From Flammula alnicola (lineage: Eukaryota; Basidiomycota; Agaricomycetes; Agaricales; Strophariaceae): a DNA stretch of 64,000 bases. The stretch covers positions 1 through 64,000 of the forward strand of contig JADNRV010000094.1 of assembly GCA_015499995.1 (NCBI GenBank), in the 5' to 3' direction. Each line of letters begins with the position of its first letter. Within the stretch, counting starts at the first letter, position 1. Both the position numbers and the translations under genes were made by a program. The notes under the pieces are model-generated. The model saw nothing but the letters and a program-made list of their open reading frames with translations. It did no database searches and was not told the origin of the DNA. Below are positions 10,360 to 22,880 of this stretch, in pieces.

Positions 10360-13300
10360 TTAGTTTCCCTTCTTCTTGGTTTTACCAGACCCTTGACTGT
10401 TGCGAATTGCGGCTGCGAGAGGAGGGGGAGATCCGCTGCGGTTCGACGTATTAGACATAAGTCCAAATTTAACTAGAAGTTGTGAGTGAGATAGATAAGA
10501 AAGAGATACACTTTGTGAACGTACTCTGGGGGTGGGGAGGGTTGCCATGGCTGAAATGTCGAGAGGATGATGATGCTACGGGTTGAGACAGGGCGGGAGA
10601 TGGGTGGAAAGTCGTTGGCTGATAAGACATTGGCCGGAGGTATGCATTCATCTCCGCTGGCGAAGTGGAATAAGTCAAATGGGTAACGACAAGCCGTTGG
10701 TTGAAGGACATACCTCTTTTAGCACTCGCCAAGGGTTGAGACCTAGATCGAGTCGGACCAGGTGATGCGGGGCATAAAACCCTTGGACTTGTTTCTTGAG
10801 AAGACGCTGGCTGGGGCTGAGACGGCCGGCTGGGATGTGCTGCGTCTTTCCCAACTGGCGAAGTAGAATAATGTCAGATTGGCAATGACAACCGAAGATT
10901 CAACGACGTACCTCTTGATGAGCTCGCCAAGGCTTGAGATGAAGTGCGTTGTGAGGATGACGTGGCCTCCTTATGCTTCGCAAGCGTAGGAGGTGGCAAA
11001 GGACGAGGACCGGGTTGCTTGTGAGGCACGTGGGACAAGGGGTGATTGGATGCCTGTGATTCCTTCGTCGACTGCCTTGCAGCAGCGGAGGGTTGTGGAG
11101 GAGCATGCGACTCCTTAACCACCTTCCTTACAGCCGCAGGGGGTGGTGGGTATGCACGCGACCCATTACTGAGCCGCTTCGCAGCCATGGGAGGCGGTGG
11201 AGGTGGAGGATGGCCAGATTCTTTGCGAGGGGGTGTGAAGAGAGAGCCTGTCAGAGACTGAGGGGACGGCGACCTATAGCGAGGTCTGTTCTTCGGGGGC
11301 GGTGGATTCGGGAAAAGCGGCACAAACTCCTTCCTTGTTGGGCCGGGAGAAGAGTGGGTGGGCCGAAGATTGCTAGGAGACGTTGAGTCCTCCCTTCGTC
11401 GCTTGCGAGTTTCCTCACTGGCAGGCGTTGCTGTGCCGCATTTAACTTAGTAGGGTTTAATACATCGAGAGGAAAGCACTCACCAGGCATAAGGAATCGG
11501 TCTCGACGGTCTAGAGAAGACGGCAGTCAGAGGATTGTCATGAAAGACTGCGTATATGGCTTACAATACGTGTGTGGTGATGGCGAATGCTCGTCCAGAG
11601 AAGGCGGTCGATCATCTTTGAGAAATAAAGAGAAACGTGAGCATGTAGAGTCGTAAACTGACAGCTTTACTCACCGGTAGTTGACATATTACTGGAGCCG
11701 GTGCTCTTCATGGAAATGTCGTTATCCGCGTCTGTGTTGCACTCCGAGGAAGTTGCGCCGCCATTCATAGAAAACGAGGACGTGTATTCAGAGGTGTTGG
11801 GGTCGTTCTGCGGGTCGTCGAGCCCTACGTCATCTGTGGCTTGATTACCCCTGCTCTCGGCTTGTTGAACTGCCGTGTCGACCTTCTTCGCCTTCTTCTC
11901 CTTCACTTTCTTCTTCTCCTTCTTCTCCTCCTCCTTCTCCCTCTTCTGCTTCTGCTTCTCCTCCTGCTTCTCCTGCCTCTCCTTCTCCTTCGCCTCCTTC
12001 CGCTCCTTCTTCTCCCTCTCCTTCCTCTCCTTCCTCTCTCTTGCTCTACTCATCTTCAACCTGGCCACCTCCTCGATCTCTCCTGCGTCGTCGTCCTCGT
12101 CGTCTTCTTCAACGTCTTCCTCGTCGCCGAACAAAGTCTTTCCAGCGAATAGATCGTAAAGCTCTGCGAAATAGGTGTGAGTGATAATTACGGGGTTTCT
12201 AAAGCGAGCCAGCTCACCTTGTCCTTTCTGCTTGGAAAGGAAGGCCTCCATCATATCGCGCTTGCCGCGAGCTTGAGAAGAAAGGATGATGTCCGCGGTG
12301 TCTTTGGCGAGGATGTGATAGCAGTAGACCGTTCGATTTTGAGGCTGACGATGAACTCGGCCAAGTATTTGTCGCTCATCTTGAGCGGACCAAGGTTGAT
12401 CCTGCAGACGATAATCAGATGAGAAGAGGGTTAAACACTAGGAAGGACTGACCAGGAATATCATCGTGTTGGCGCGCGACAAATTTAAGCCAACAGCGCC
12501 GACGCTGGAGAAGATAAGAGTGCGGATAGCAGGGTCGGTATTGAACTGGTCAACGATTCGGGATCGTTTTTCATATGAGGTTTGGCCATCAATATGCAGA
12601 TATGCAATCCCATAGAGATCGAACACCTAAAATCAACAGCGTCAGGAAACGAACTGTAGAATGACTTAGATGACTTACGTTACGCAAAACAGGGCCGAGG
12701 GAGGGAAATTCCTGATATACAGCGACTTTGTTTTGGGGCACCTCACCCGGACGAAGAGCTGGGACGGGGGGGAAGACTGGAACACCGTCGACAAATTTTA
12801 CAGGAGGCGCCTCGTCAGAAGAGAGGGTGTGTACTATGATTTTAGCCACGGCGTCCATCTTGGTCGACTTTTGTTCCTCCCATTCTAGAAGGCTGTTGAA
12901 GCGAGGAGGTGGCCCTTTGGAATCTTGAGCAAAGGCCGACGAGACCCTGTAACCGATGTAAAAATGTTTTGAGCTGATTTTCTTGGTCCCGTTCGCATTG
13001 GACACGCTGAAAAAGTGTTAGTGTGGAATATATTAACGAAAGGAGCGAACTCACTCGTCTCTGACATCGTCGGAAAGGACTGTAATAATTGCCTTCTCCC
13101 TTTCCGTAAGCTCAACCGCGCCTAAGATGTTCTCGCACTCTGGAAGGGGAAGGATAGGTTTTTTTTCGTAGTCACGGCTGGTGATGGTTCGACGGATAAT
13201 CCTGCCCTCGAATTGCTTCTGATGCCGCACGGAGATTGCAATTTGACAGAGTCTGAGGGGATTCTCCTTAGCTTCTTTTCGTCGAGCTGTTGCTCCGTCG

Positions 13301-15644
13301 TTGTCGCCGTTTTCTTTGTCGTCGGATTCTTTGTCGGTGAGCTCCAGCTCTGTCTCCGTGTCTCGTTTCATTTCAAACAGCTCCGCCTTGGCTCTACGCA
13401 GATCTGTGGCATCTGCCTTCTCCTCAATGTAGGCGGCTTCACTGAGAAAATGAGGGATGCCGCATAGACGCCCCATAGCAGCGCTGTCCTAAACGAACGT
13501 AAATAGAATGAAAAAGAGATCGACTTGAATACATACTTGATTGGACGTTTGTAGGGGAGTCGCAGTCGCTATGAGCCTGACAAGAGATAAGTCGACCAAG
13601 GCCAGAGCAGCAGCGTGCTTGGTGTTGTTCCGGAATTCGTGCGACTCGTCCAAAGTCACGGAAAGCCACTTCTGCCCGAAAATGGTCTTAGGAACCAAGG
13701 CGTCGAAGTGGGAGTGAGGGGTACGAGGAGCCCAAGGCAATTTACCGCGCGAGGAACCTCTGGTCAGATACAGCTTTGAAAAGTCGGTCATGAGAGCCTG
13801 TAGATGAAGGCGTAAGGGTGGTGGGTTCATAGCGATGGCTAAACACATACCGAGTGAGATGCTATGACGATTCGATTCACGCTGTGCAAGGATTGAGAGA
13901 AGGGGCTCGACGAATCCCAGAATGCTTCTTGTAGATCCTTTCCCGACTCGTATACAAAGATATCGACTTTTCCAGGTTTGAAAATAACTCTCATTTCGGA
14001 CTCCCATTGGCCGAGGAGGGTTCCAGGAACAACGATAAGGTGGGGAAGCATAGCGAGTGTCTTATGTTCGCCAAGATACGGGTTTTGAGCTGGAGAAAAT
14101 ATTAGTTTCGGTTCGATATGCAACATCGTGAAGAGCGTGGACTTACCGATGATGGGAGGTGGGGGTAAATTGTTCTGCTGTCGAAAAGCTAGATCAGATA
14201 AGAAGGCGACCAGTGCCCCGGCCTGGAAGGTTTTCCCAAGCCCAACCTCGTCAGCGAGGAGTATGCCAGGAATGTGATTAACAACGGGTTCTGCGCTGAA
14301 GAGCTTGCGAACAATGGCGTGGACTCCAGCAATCTGATGCCAGTGGAGTGCGATGGGCTTAATTTGGGGAGGTCGCATTGCTGGATCGGTTTCGCTGAAG
14401 AGGTGTTGAAATTTGGGATCCCAGGCAGTCAGGCCACCGGTGTGGCGATATCGATTGAAGAGAATGGGTAGTCGGTTCTTGAAACCAAGGTTTTGGCATA
14501 GCATGTCGGGCTTCATACCGGCCTCAACTTCGACGCCGGGATCTGACTGCGAGTCATCGACGGGGACTCCAAACGGGATAGACATTGTAGGTTGAGTGTC
14601 GATGATGGGTTCCCCGCCAGTGCCAGGTGTGATCTGGAAGTAGTCGGCGTAGAGGTTGATGATGTCGTCCACGTCCTCCTGTTTTGCGAGTTGCATAAGG
14701 GATGCGTTCTCGACGTTGCAAAGTTCTGAGGTTTGTTAGAACCAAGAATTCGAAGAACAGGAAAATAACTCACTCTTAGGAGAGGATCCCTTGGCAGCCC
14801 TGACGGTTTTGACTTTGACTTTGGCACCAAGCCCTTCCATGAGTCGTATGAGTTCGTTGTCCATCTCTTCAATTTTTTCCAGAGTATCGGGGTCGTCAAA
14901 CAATTCGGCGAGGGCCCTCCATCGGTGAACTGCGCGAATGACGGTTGAAATTTTGCCCTTGGTAAGCTTGTCTCGATTCAGGTCTGCAGATTCGTTAGAT
15001 AGATGTTAATGGAAGGGGTGAGGAAACTCACCTTCAAAAGCGACACGAGCTGCTGCCTCCAGAGACGCAAATTTTATTTTGCTACGCGAGATCTGCTTCG
15101 TCAGAGTGGACCAAGTGCGTTGAGCCAGCTGCTGAGTGGATACACGAAGCGAATAGGGTAGCAAGCCCCTCCCATCGAGAGCATCGGCGCCATACACCAA
15201 AGCGCCGATGTCGTCCAGAATGAGAGGGAGGTAGCTGTTGGAAACTTGTTTGTTTTTGAGGTCGGGGTTCTTGGAATAGAGGGCAAGTGGGTGAATGTCT
15301 CTGGCAGTGAGGAGTTCCGCAATGCGAGAGTGCATTTTCCATTTCCCCCAGTTGGAGGTGACCCAGGCTCGCCAGAGGTCGCGACCGGGGATAATGGCGC
15401 CGTTGCGTGAAGAGGAGAACCTGATTCTCGCGTCTTCGCCCACGACGTTGGAGTACTGAGAAAAGTAGGAAGATATGGAGTCGGCGTCGGCGCGAGTCCA
15501 GTTGCGGGGAAGCTGAGAGTCGTCACTAGGGAAAAGACCGTTACGAACGCCAGTCAACTCTTTCCAGATGGTGTACTTCCAAGGCGCCCCATCCCCCTCG
15601 AGGAAGAGGCTAACGAGGGCGCTAGGGACGGTATGGCTGGGCAT
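10360..15644 (-). CDS. SNF2-family DNA-dependent ATPase with Lys/Glu-rich and Pro-rich tail
   Basis: This is a multi-exon gene. The exons that can be joined with consistent phase are 15644-15032, 14983-14774, 14725-14147, 14089-13851, 13797-13537, 13488-13055, 13006-12679, 12626-12453, 12401-12218 and 12163-11675. At least four shorter exons follow, to a stop at 10360; their borders are less certain. Helicase motifs are seen in order: Walker A DEVGLGKT (about residues 433-440), DESH Walker B (about 597), the SSVGAVGLNLS motif in lobe 2, and QILGRVHRQ motif VI (about 957-965). A highly charged Lys/Glu helix of about 70 residues follows (encoded near 12050-11875), then an Arg/Ser/Pro-rich tail with poly-Pro runs. 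SNF2 enzymes use ATP to move along DNA and remodel nucleosomes. The start at 15644 is preferred because the sequence upstream looks like leader; an in-frame extension to 15809 exists. This divergent branch is multicopy in Agaricomycetes and is not an obvious orthologue of SWI/SNF or ISWI. Confidence 0.85.
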
Positions 15645-15991
15645 AGATGTGAAGTAGAGCACGGGGGTAGGGTGAGCAGTAAAAAACCTCTTGATGCGAA
15701 AGAGATGAGATTTTATTGTGGGGTGGACGGCATTATATACAATTTTCGATATACGAAGTATAGCCGCACCCGAAAATCCAGGAGCGGATAAAACAATGAC
15801 ATCCACCAATCCAGAACTTCTGGGGGTTCGAAGAACGTCCCATGGACGCCTTAGCCTGCAGGTGCATGGACGTCTGAGCCCGATATGCTTGAAGCGACGT
15901 TGAAAAATGCCGATAGCTTAAGGTACGGCGTTACAAAGAGTCGAGCGTCGGCTTGCATTTGTCCGATCTATTCGCAGCAATGTAAGTATTT

Positions 15992-16750
15992 TAGCGGTTA
16001 GGGATGTGCTAAAGAGATGCAAAATCACAAGGAATGTCGATCTAAGATTCCCATAAAATGATTTATTCCAACGATTTGAGTAGATGGCGAGAAGAGAAAT
16101 CCTTTCGAAGCTACAGACGTAGCGTACTCGTATCATAGTTAGTAACTTGAAAGTTAGACAAAGACTACGGAGACAGAGACTCACGAGGAGGACGCTCGTC
16201 GATGCCCAGATATTTACATCGCCCATATTGAACGGGAGAGAGCTTGGCTGTGTTCAAATCAAAGCGTCGTCAGCAAACTACAAATTAGGGTATGAAACAG
16301 GCGCGAGACTTACCAGACGGACGCTCTTTGATCCCCAGGAAAAGGTGCCGTCTCTGCCATCTGAATGAGCAACGAAAATTGAAGACGGTGTCCTATCTAT
16401 TCGCACCCGCCTCAGTATTCTGAAGGTTGGAGATATGGCAAAGGTGCCGAAACTCACAAGAATGGAACTCGCCGATCCCCAGCGATGGATACGATGACTT
16501 GAGGGGGGATATCTAACCATTTCAGACATTTAGAGCGGTTAGGGATTTCGGATAGAGGTGATAGCTTACAAGAATGGCGATCGAAGATCCCCATTGACGA
16601 CGATTCTTGTTGATGATACGTGTCAGGCGTCTAGATCCCATGTTTAGCGGTTAGGGATGTAGACTAGGGCACAAAAGCCACCAGCGTGACGCTCGACGAA
16701 CCCCCAAAAACGAGCTGTCCCTCATTGCGCGATCCTAAGCGGTTAGGGAT
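15992..16750. repeat. Four copies of an AGCGGTTAGGGAT motif
   Basis: Near-identical 13-14 bp copies are seen near 15993, 16533, 16645 and 16738, all on the plus strand. They share the telomere-type hexamer TTAGGG but are not in tandem. They may belong to the larger degenerate unit that also carries GATCCCC. Confidence 0.6.
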
Positions 16751-16811
16751 GGTCGGACAAGGGGTTTCTCCATCATGTGGCGACGGTGATGATTCGCTTG
16801 AGGAATCCAGA

Positions 16812-19231
16812 CGTAGGAGCGAAGCACCCTACGTTGGATGGGCGGTCCATAATGCCAAAGGTATCCTATGCAGGCGCGAAGCACCTACACGGACATTTGC
16901 CGTCGTTATCGATAGTGAGAGAGCCGGAAGATAGTGAAAGGATGTGAGTGAGCACGACTTCTGCCAGTGATGTTTGCACTTGTTTTGGCGGCACCTTCTG
17001 GGGTTGGCCAAAATGACAAAGTCCAATTCTACTCCGATTTTCGCTAGGTAGAGCATAAGTAAATAAATGTATATACGGTAGTGCGACAAGCGATATCTTT
17101 CGCGATTATCTATGAAAAAATCGACCTAAGTATGAGACGCATTTCTTGGTTCAAACGACTCAAGTATGGCCATGTATCTACAGACTAAGTATGTTAGACG
17201 CCAAATCATAAGCTTGATCCGAAATTTTGGTGGACGCAGTATACCCAAAGTGGACCACTTGAAGTTAAGGCGTATCAATTGACGTTCTTCGTGCGTCGGA
17301 AAAATCACATCGTCCGATGATTTCGCGGCCTTTTCAGCGGATTTCAGGTCTGTATCACGACCTCAGGTACATTCTTGTTCCTCTGCTCTTCGTGATCGAA
17401 AAAAAATTATATTGAATCGCATGTAAAATGAATACGCATGGAGCTAAAAAAAATGCATGATGGATGGAATGTAATGGCATTGAACGTTTCGTACCTCGAA
17501 GAAATAGATGGTCGAGGCACTATGAATGGCGTTAAAAATGTCAGGGAAATGAATACGTCGACTATTCGAAACAAATAGCAGACAGCATTTACAGAGAAAA
17601 AGAAATTTTATCAAAGGCAGCATGAACTTGCAGGCTGACGCTCGAAGAACCCCCAGAATGATGACTTCTGTATGGATTGCAAATGGGATACAATGCAAAG
17701 TCGTCAGCGCTATCAATACGGGCATAAAAATTCACCAAAATGGAGTTCCACAATCCCGACTCCGTCAACCCTGCACAGATGAAAAAAAAAATCAAACCAA
17801 ATCAGAATACGCAATCGCGGACGCCGCTGGTCCAGCAGAACCAAACCTGTTGGGGATATACGGAATTCAAGCACGAACAGCCAAGAGGAACCAGTTTGGA
17901 GATTTGAAAGAAAGGCTATCATTCTCCGAAGAGTGAAACAACGATTTGAGAAAAGTAGATACCAGACTGAATTTGAATACAGAGGTAGAAGCGAAGCTCC
18001 TACGCTGTTGACTATATCTCGTAGTCTATGTAGGCGTAATACGCCTACACGAACATTTGGAATCTATCGAGAAAGTACACAGGATGATAAGTTAAGAGAA
18101 GTCGACGTTTTAACGAAGGTGTGCAAGCCCGTAAGCGGACGATCGACGAGCCCCAAGTATGACAGAATCTACGCGTAGTCAAGTCGGACTCGAGAGCAAG
18201 GGATCAGGGGTATCAGCATGAGCAAGCAGAGTCGCCGGAGTGGGATTCCACGATCCCCAGTCGCGAAGGCAGGAATGAATAAGTTAACCGCCTAATTTGT
18301 ATTACGAAGGCGACAACCGTTCAACGAATGAAAATTTAAATTCCAAATATTCGGCAGTCGTTGATTCTCTGAATTGCGCCACTGAGACCAAAGGATTCAA
18401 ACTCGTCAGAGATAGAGAAATTCCGAGTATGGGCGAGCTAGCTTAGTTCGACGTAGGTATGACTATTTCGAGAAAAATTTGAACCAGCATTGTAGATACT
18501 AAGATGGCTGAGAACACAGGCGTAGAAGCGATGCTCCTACGTTGCAGAAAGAGGTTCGTTGCCTATGTAGACATAAAGCGCCTATACAAATGTTGGCGAG
18601 GTACGAAGGTAAACATGCCGGAGCAGTCACGAGTATTGAGATGTGGAAAGGAGGCCGAAATTTACGGCAGGTGTGCAAGCCCAGAGACTGACGGTCGACG
18701 AACCCCAAGCATAATAGACTCTCGGAAAATTATATTCCAGAACAAGTGGACAGGGGTAGCAGTATGAGCACGCAGCACCAAAGAAGTGGGATTCCACGAT
18801 CCCCAGTCACGAAGGCAGATATGGATCCATCGGCTGCATAATATAGATTACGAGGCAGCATTATTGGAGATAGAAAGATTCCGAGTATCACCAGCCCGAG
18901 AAAGCAAGCAAATGTTCAACATAGGCGTCACTACAACAGGAAAATCGTGCCAGCGAAATAGATACTAGAATTCAGACGTAGAAGCGATGCTCCTACGTTG
19001 CAGCCTGAGAAGTAAACCCATACCCTATGTAGGCGTAAAACACCTACACGGGCATTTGCGATGTACAAGGAACGAGCAGTGACGAAGTGATGAGATGTGA
19101 ACTTCGATGTTTGTGAGAACTTTGACACGTGCTTACGAATCTCGGCCACACACTCTCTCTCATTCGCGATCACGTTGTTCCGTTTCACCAACGCGTTCAA
19201 CACCATCCACGTAGCGTGCTTCGCGCCTACG
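16812..19231. repeat. Two-hairpin cassette, four copies plus one partial
   Basis: Each cassette has an imperfect palindrome of the type CGTAGAAGCGATGCTCCTACG, then 25-40 nt later a second of the type GTAGGCGTAAAACGCCTAC, then usually a tail close to CACGGACATTTG. First hairpins are at about 16812-16833, 17985-18003, 18521-18541 and 18977-18997. Second hairpins are at about 16869-16889, 18029-18049, 18566-18586 and 19028-19048. A lone first-type hairpin lies at 19210-19231. Stem bases change while pairing is largely kept, which suggests a structural role or a palindromic miniature element. Confidence 0.7.
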
Positions 19232-19527
19232 TAGGATCTGGCTTATCTGGAAATCGACGATGCAGCGTAGGCAGTTTATCTCCTACGCATGTACTTCAAC
19301 CGCTAGGCCTGGTGGAACTGTCGACTTTTGCATGGATATACCTCTTCGATTATCCTCGGACGCGTTTCCAGTCGCGACTTGTACTCCTGGATCGAGAATC
19401 TTTGTTTAATGTCCCGATCCTCGAATTCCCAAGTTCTGGTAAGTCTCCATTTGTCCTCGTTGATTGTCAACGATGTTTCAGTTGAATAACTGTCGTATCT
19501 TTCTCAGCCCTCCTCCCAAACGATTTC

Positions 19528-19643
19528 AGTTGCCCCTCTGCTGCTCTTATCTGCTACATCGCCCTTCCACCGCACATACTACCCCTTGCCCCTCTGCTGC
19601 TCTTATCTGCTACATCACCCTTCCACCGCACATACTACCCCTC
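19528..19643 (+). repeat. 58-bp tandem duplication in the leader of the next gene
   Basis: Two adjacent copies (19528-19585 and 19586-19643) differ at about two positions and end ten bases before the ATG at 19653. They are pyrimidine-rich and probably lie in the 5' UTR or core promoter. They extend an open frame upstream without being likely protein. Confidence 0.8.
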
Positions 19644-19652
19644 GACGCGACA

Positions 19653-22352
19653 ATGGATCTTCCCATCACAGAGTTCTCCCTCGGCGAGTTCTGCCGTCAG
19701 GCCAGAGACTACGTATGGCCCGTGCCCGACAAGCACACATTCATCAAATTTGTCCTCAACGGTCTCTTTGACGGCCGTCAGGTCGTACTCAATCCTCTTC
19801 TGGATCGCCCTGAAGCCCCAAATTTGAAACTAGTCCGCGATTACGATTCTCTTCTCGGTATCGATCGCCACGTTCGAGTCCACGGCGAACTTACTCTCAA
19901 CGTTCTTGGGAAGGTCGAGGACGTTCTTCGAACTAATATTCACTTGAAGCACGCTTGGGTACGTTACTTCCAGTCACTTTATCAACATCGTTCGGATAAA
20001 CTGACACATATATATCCTCAGAACCACCAATCGGCGCCGGTACATAAAATTCCTAACATTGGCATCGGGAAGTGGGGTGTTCATACCCTTCTCCGTATCC
20101 TTATCCCTGGCCTCTACACCCAAGACGGAGGCAGCTCCGTCAGTGCCGACGACCTTCGGGTCTTCTACGACCTCGGATTCTACCCCGCCATTCGTCAACT
20201 AATGGGGGATCAAGCGAACGACTGGCCAGCTTCTTATCAAGCTGAAGTCTTTCGAGCTCAAGGCTCGAACGGCAAATTCCAGATCCAAACCAAAATGTTT
20301 CCGGAGCACCTGGTCCCCCAGCTTGGCGATGCCCTTCGCGAAGCGCTGGTCTCTAATGGCGTAGAGTGGGGGGAATCAATCGTCTTTCTTCACCAGGTTC
20401 GTGGGGTGAAGAACACATCTGTCCACCGAGTCTATCCCGCGGCCATCGACAACGCCTTCGCCGATTTCCTCGACTCCAACAGGCTCGTCTACCAAGAGCT
20501 TATTGCTAATGGCCGTTGGTGGGTTGATGTAGGGCTTGAGGCCATGTCGCGAAGCGGAGAGTGTTTGGCATGGCGAACCGACTCTCATCGCCACGTCGTT
20601 GGCCGAATACTCCGCATCAACGAGTACCGAGCCGACAAAATCACTCGCCCCACCAGCAGCAAATATACTCGAGACTTAACCTCCCATATGCCTCAGGTTT
20701 CGGGCTGCCGAGTCGCACCAGGTGCCCATGGCGAGGGAGATTGTCACGCACGCTACGTCCAGTTATACCAGACGGACAAATCAGTCACCGCCCACAAGGA
20801 GGGATTCCAACATGGGAAATTCGTCAATGGCGCAGCCGTTCTCGATGGGAAGGGCGTGAAGTATCTCGAGCAGCTGTATGATTTGTATGTGCATTCGTGC
20901 AGGACTGTTCAAGCCCATGCACGAGCCGAGGTCCGCATTCCCATCGAACACTATTCGGTCCCCTTCTTGAACGTTACCCCTACCCTTATGGGGCGATCGT
21001 TGGTAACTTTCCCCAAGAATTTCTGGTGGTACGAAGTTCTGCTTTTCTATCGCATCAAACGTGTGCTAACTCTCTGATCCAGGGGTTTAAGGGCATTTCG
21101 TGCGTTAGCTTATCAGTATCTTATCGACGAGATGGGAAATGCTGCGCCGAAATTTCGTCTCAAAGACGAAGCCCTTCTACTCATGGCATCGGCGCCGTGG
21201 TTTGTCAACAGTCTTCATTCGACCCCGGATCTTGGCCAATCCCATCGTGACCTCCTCACCAACATCCTCCCCCACATACGCAAAGAAGACGCTGATCTTG
21301 ATGTCCTCCCCTTTGTAACTTCCATCCGAGACGCCGACGGCAACGCCTCTGATTACTCGACTGACAGCGAGGATGAGTACCACCCACGCCACGTCGCCGC
21401 CAACGCCAACACCGTCCCATGCATGCTCCACGGCCTCCTTTTCATTAACCCTCTCAAACTCGGTGAAGGGATTCCCTGTCCCCGCTTTCAGCATAACGGT
21501 CGCTTCATCAAGGACCAAACGTTCAAGCATATCTTTGGGAAGGAGCTGGATGACGTCCAGAGCATTATATATGGAGGCGGCATGGTCCAGAAGTCAAATC
21601 CTGATCGAGTACGGAACAAAGTACGAAGGACGACTCGCTACATTCCGGAGGAAAACGAGGCCCCAATATTCAATCTGGCGGCACAAGGCTATCACCTCGA
21701 AGCTCCTGGACGCGACGATGGCTCCGACAACGAGGCGCCTGACTCTGATGACGAAGAGGAAGTCGACATGTTTCTTCAGGACATTGATATGCAGCTCAGT
21801 GTCCTCTGGCGACAATTTTTGCTCGACATGACCGAGAAGGCTCCAAATATGTCGGGAGCGGGTCAGGTTTCGTACATCAAACTCAACAAACTTCAACGGC
21901 GCCAGGTCGACGAAGACACCTACAAAAATAAGGTCCTCTCCGAATACTTCAAGCTATGCCAGTGGAAGATCCCCGACGACAAGGGCTGGGATATCATCTT
22001 CGGTCATTTATGGCCAGAGAAGGATGTTACCAAGTTCGCCGCACAAAATTACGGTCAAAGCGACTACTACGTCTCATGGGGTCGTCTTCTCGACAGGTGT
22101 CCAGATGACAACACGATCAAGAAGGTTCGTCGAGAACTTCGAAAACGCTTTAACAAACTGTTTTGGGTCCCCCATGCGTATCCAGACAAGATATGGTGGA
22201 CGAAGAACACTGAACGCGACAGATCTGGATTTACTATCACGCAAGGCGTCGCCCGTGCTGCCCCTCGTGTCGCTGTGCGCCACACTCCAGATTGGGTCCT
22301 CCAGCCATCTTTACAAGAGTCTCGTCCTCGTTTTCAAGCTCGTCTCCGCTAA
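19653..22352 (+). CDS. Large unrecognised protein (881 aa), two exons
   Basis: The exons are 19653-21028 and 21083-22352, separated by a 54-nt intron (GTACGA...ATCCAG with GCTAAC), giving 882 codons including the stop. The join produces the smooth reading FWWGLRAFRALAYQYL. No signal peptide or membrane segment is evident. Around residues 640-680 there is an acidic region (runs of Asp/Glu with Ser), and a basic Arg/Lys-rich stretch lies near the C-terminus. I recognise no catalytic motif or named domain. Codon use and the single clean intron argue for a real gene, possibly one of the lineage-specific multicopy families common in mushroom genomes. The ATG at 19653 is chosen over the in-frame ATG at 19464 because the intervening sequence is the duplicated leader. 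Confidence 0.7.
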
Positions 22353-22880
22353 TTGCTTCTCTTATTGCCGTGTTTGTTTAAATATTCTTCTCGTCTCTTA
22401 CTTGTCACCCAATTGCATATAGTGTTCCATTTATCAGTTGGCTTTTGATAAGTCAATTTCGTCGATACCCATCTAATTTATTTGATTTGTTTAATATTGA
22501 ATCGTAAATCAACTGGACGGATGGCTTAGTGTTGACAATGTTGAACATTGATCATGATCACGAATAACTTACTGTCCATTCGAAACTCTACATAATTGAT
22601 GTATGGTATGGATTAATTTGATTACCTGCTCGGATGATAATCATGATACATGAAGTATTTTTATTGTGAAGGTAGATCGCCCAAATAAAACTTGAAACCA
22701 TACGTTAGGGGTACCATATCTGTTAGAGCAGAAACTGCAGATGTGATGGGCCGCAGATACTTCGAGTACAAGCATGGCTTATCAATGGATTTCCGAAAGT
22801 GGTAGGATTGTCATTCTGTGAGATATAGGGTAACCATAGCTCATGTAGGCTCTATGGGGAGCCTGCATGCCTGCAGGTGG
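22353..22880. other. AT-rich 3' flank, nothing recognised
   Basis: No gene or ordered repeat is seen between the stop of the 881-residue protein and the start of the satellite array. Confidence 0.5.

Larger units (their letters stand above)
15645..19527. other. Gene-free, repeat-studded interval
   Basis: About 3.9 kb holds no credible gene on either strand. Several short repeat families recur: the GACGCTCGACGA-CCCC motif (near 16192, 16320, 16690, 17638, 18139 and 18691), GTGGGATTCCACGATCCCCAG (near 18239 and 18787), TAGCGGTTAGGGAT, and the two-hairpin cassettes listed separately. Segments 18121-18275 and 18671-18820 are alignable direct copies about 550 bp apart. Confidence 0.6.

Noticed and set aside
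11841..12159. Plus-strand frames made almost wholly of Leu or of Phe/Ser/Cys
   Set aside because: They are antisense readings of the Lys/Glu-rich coding segment of the SNF2 gene.
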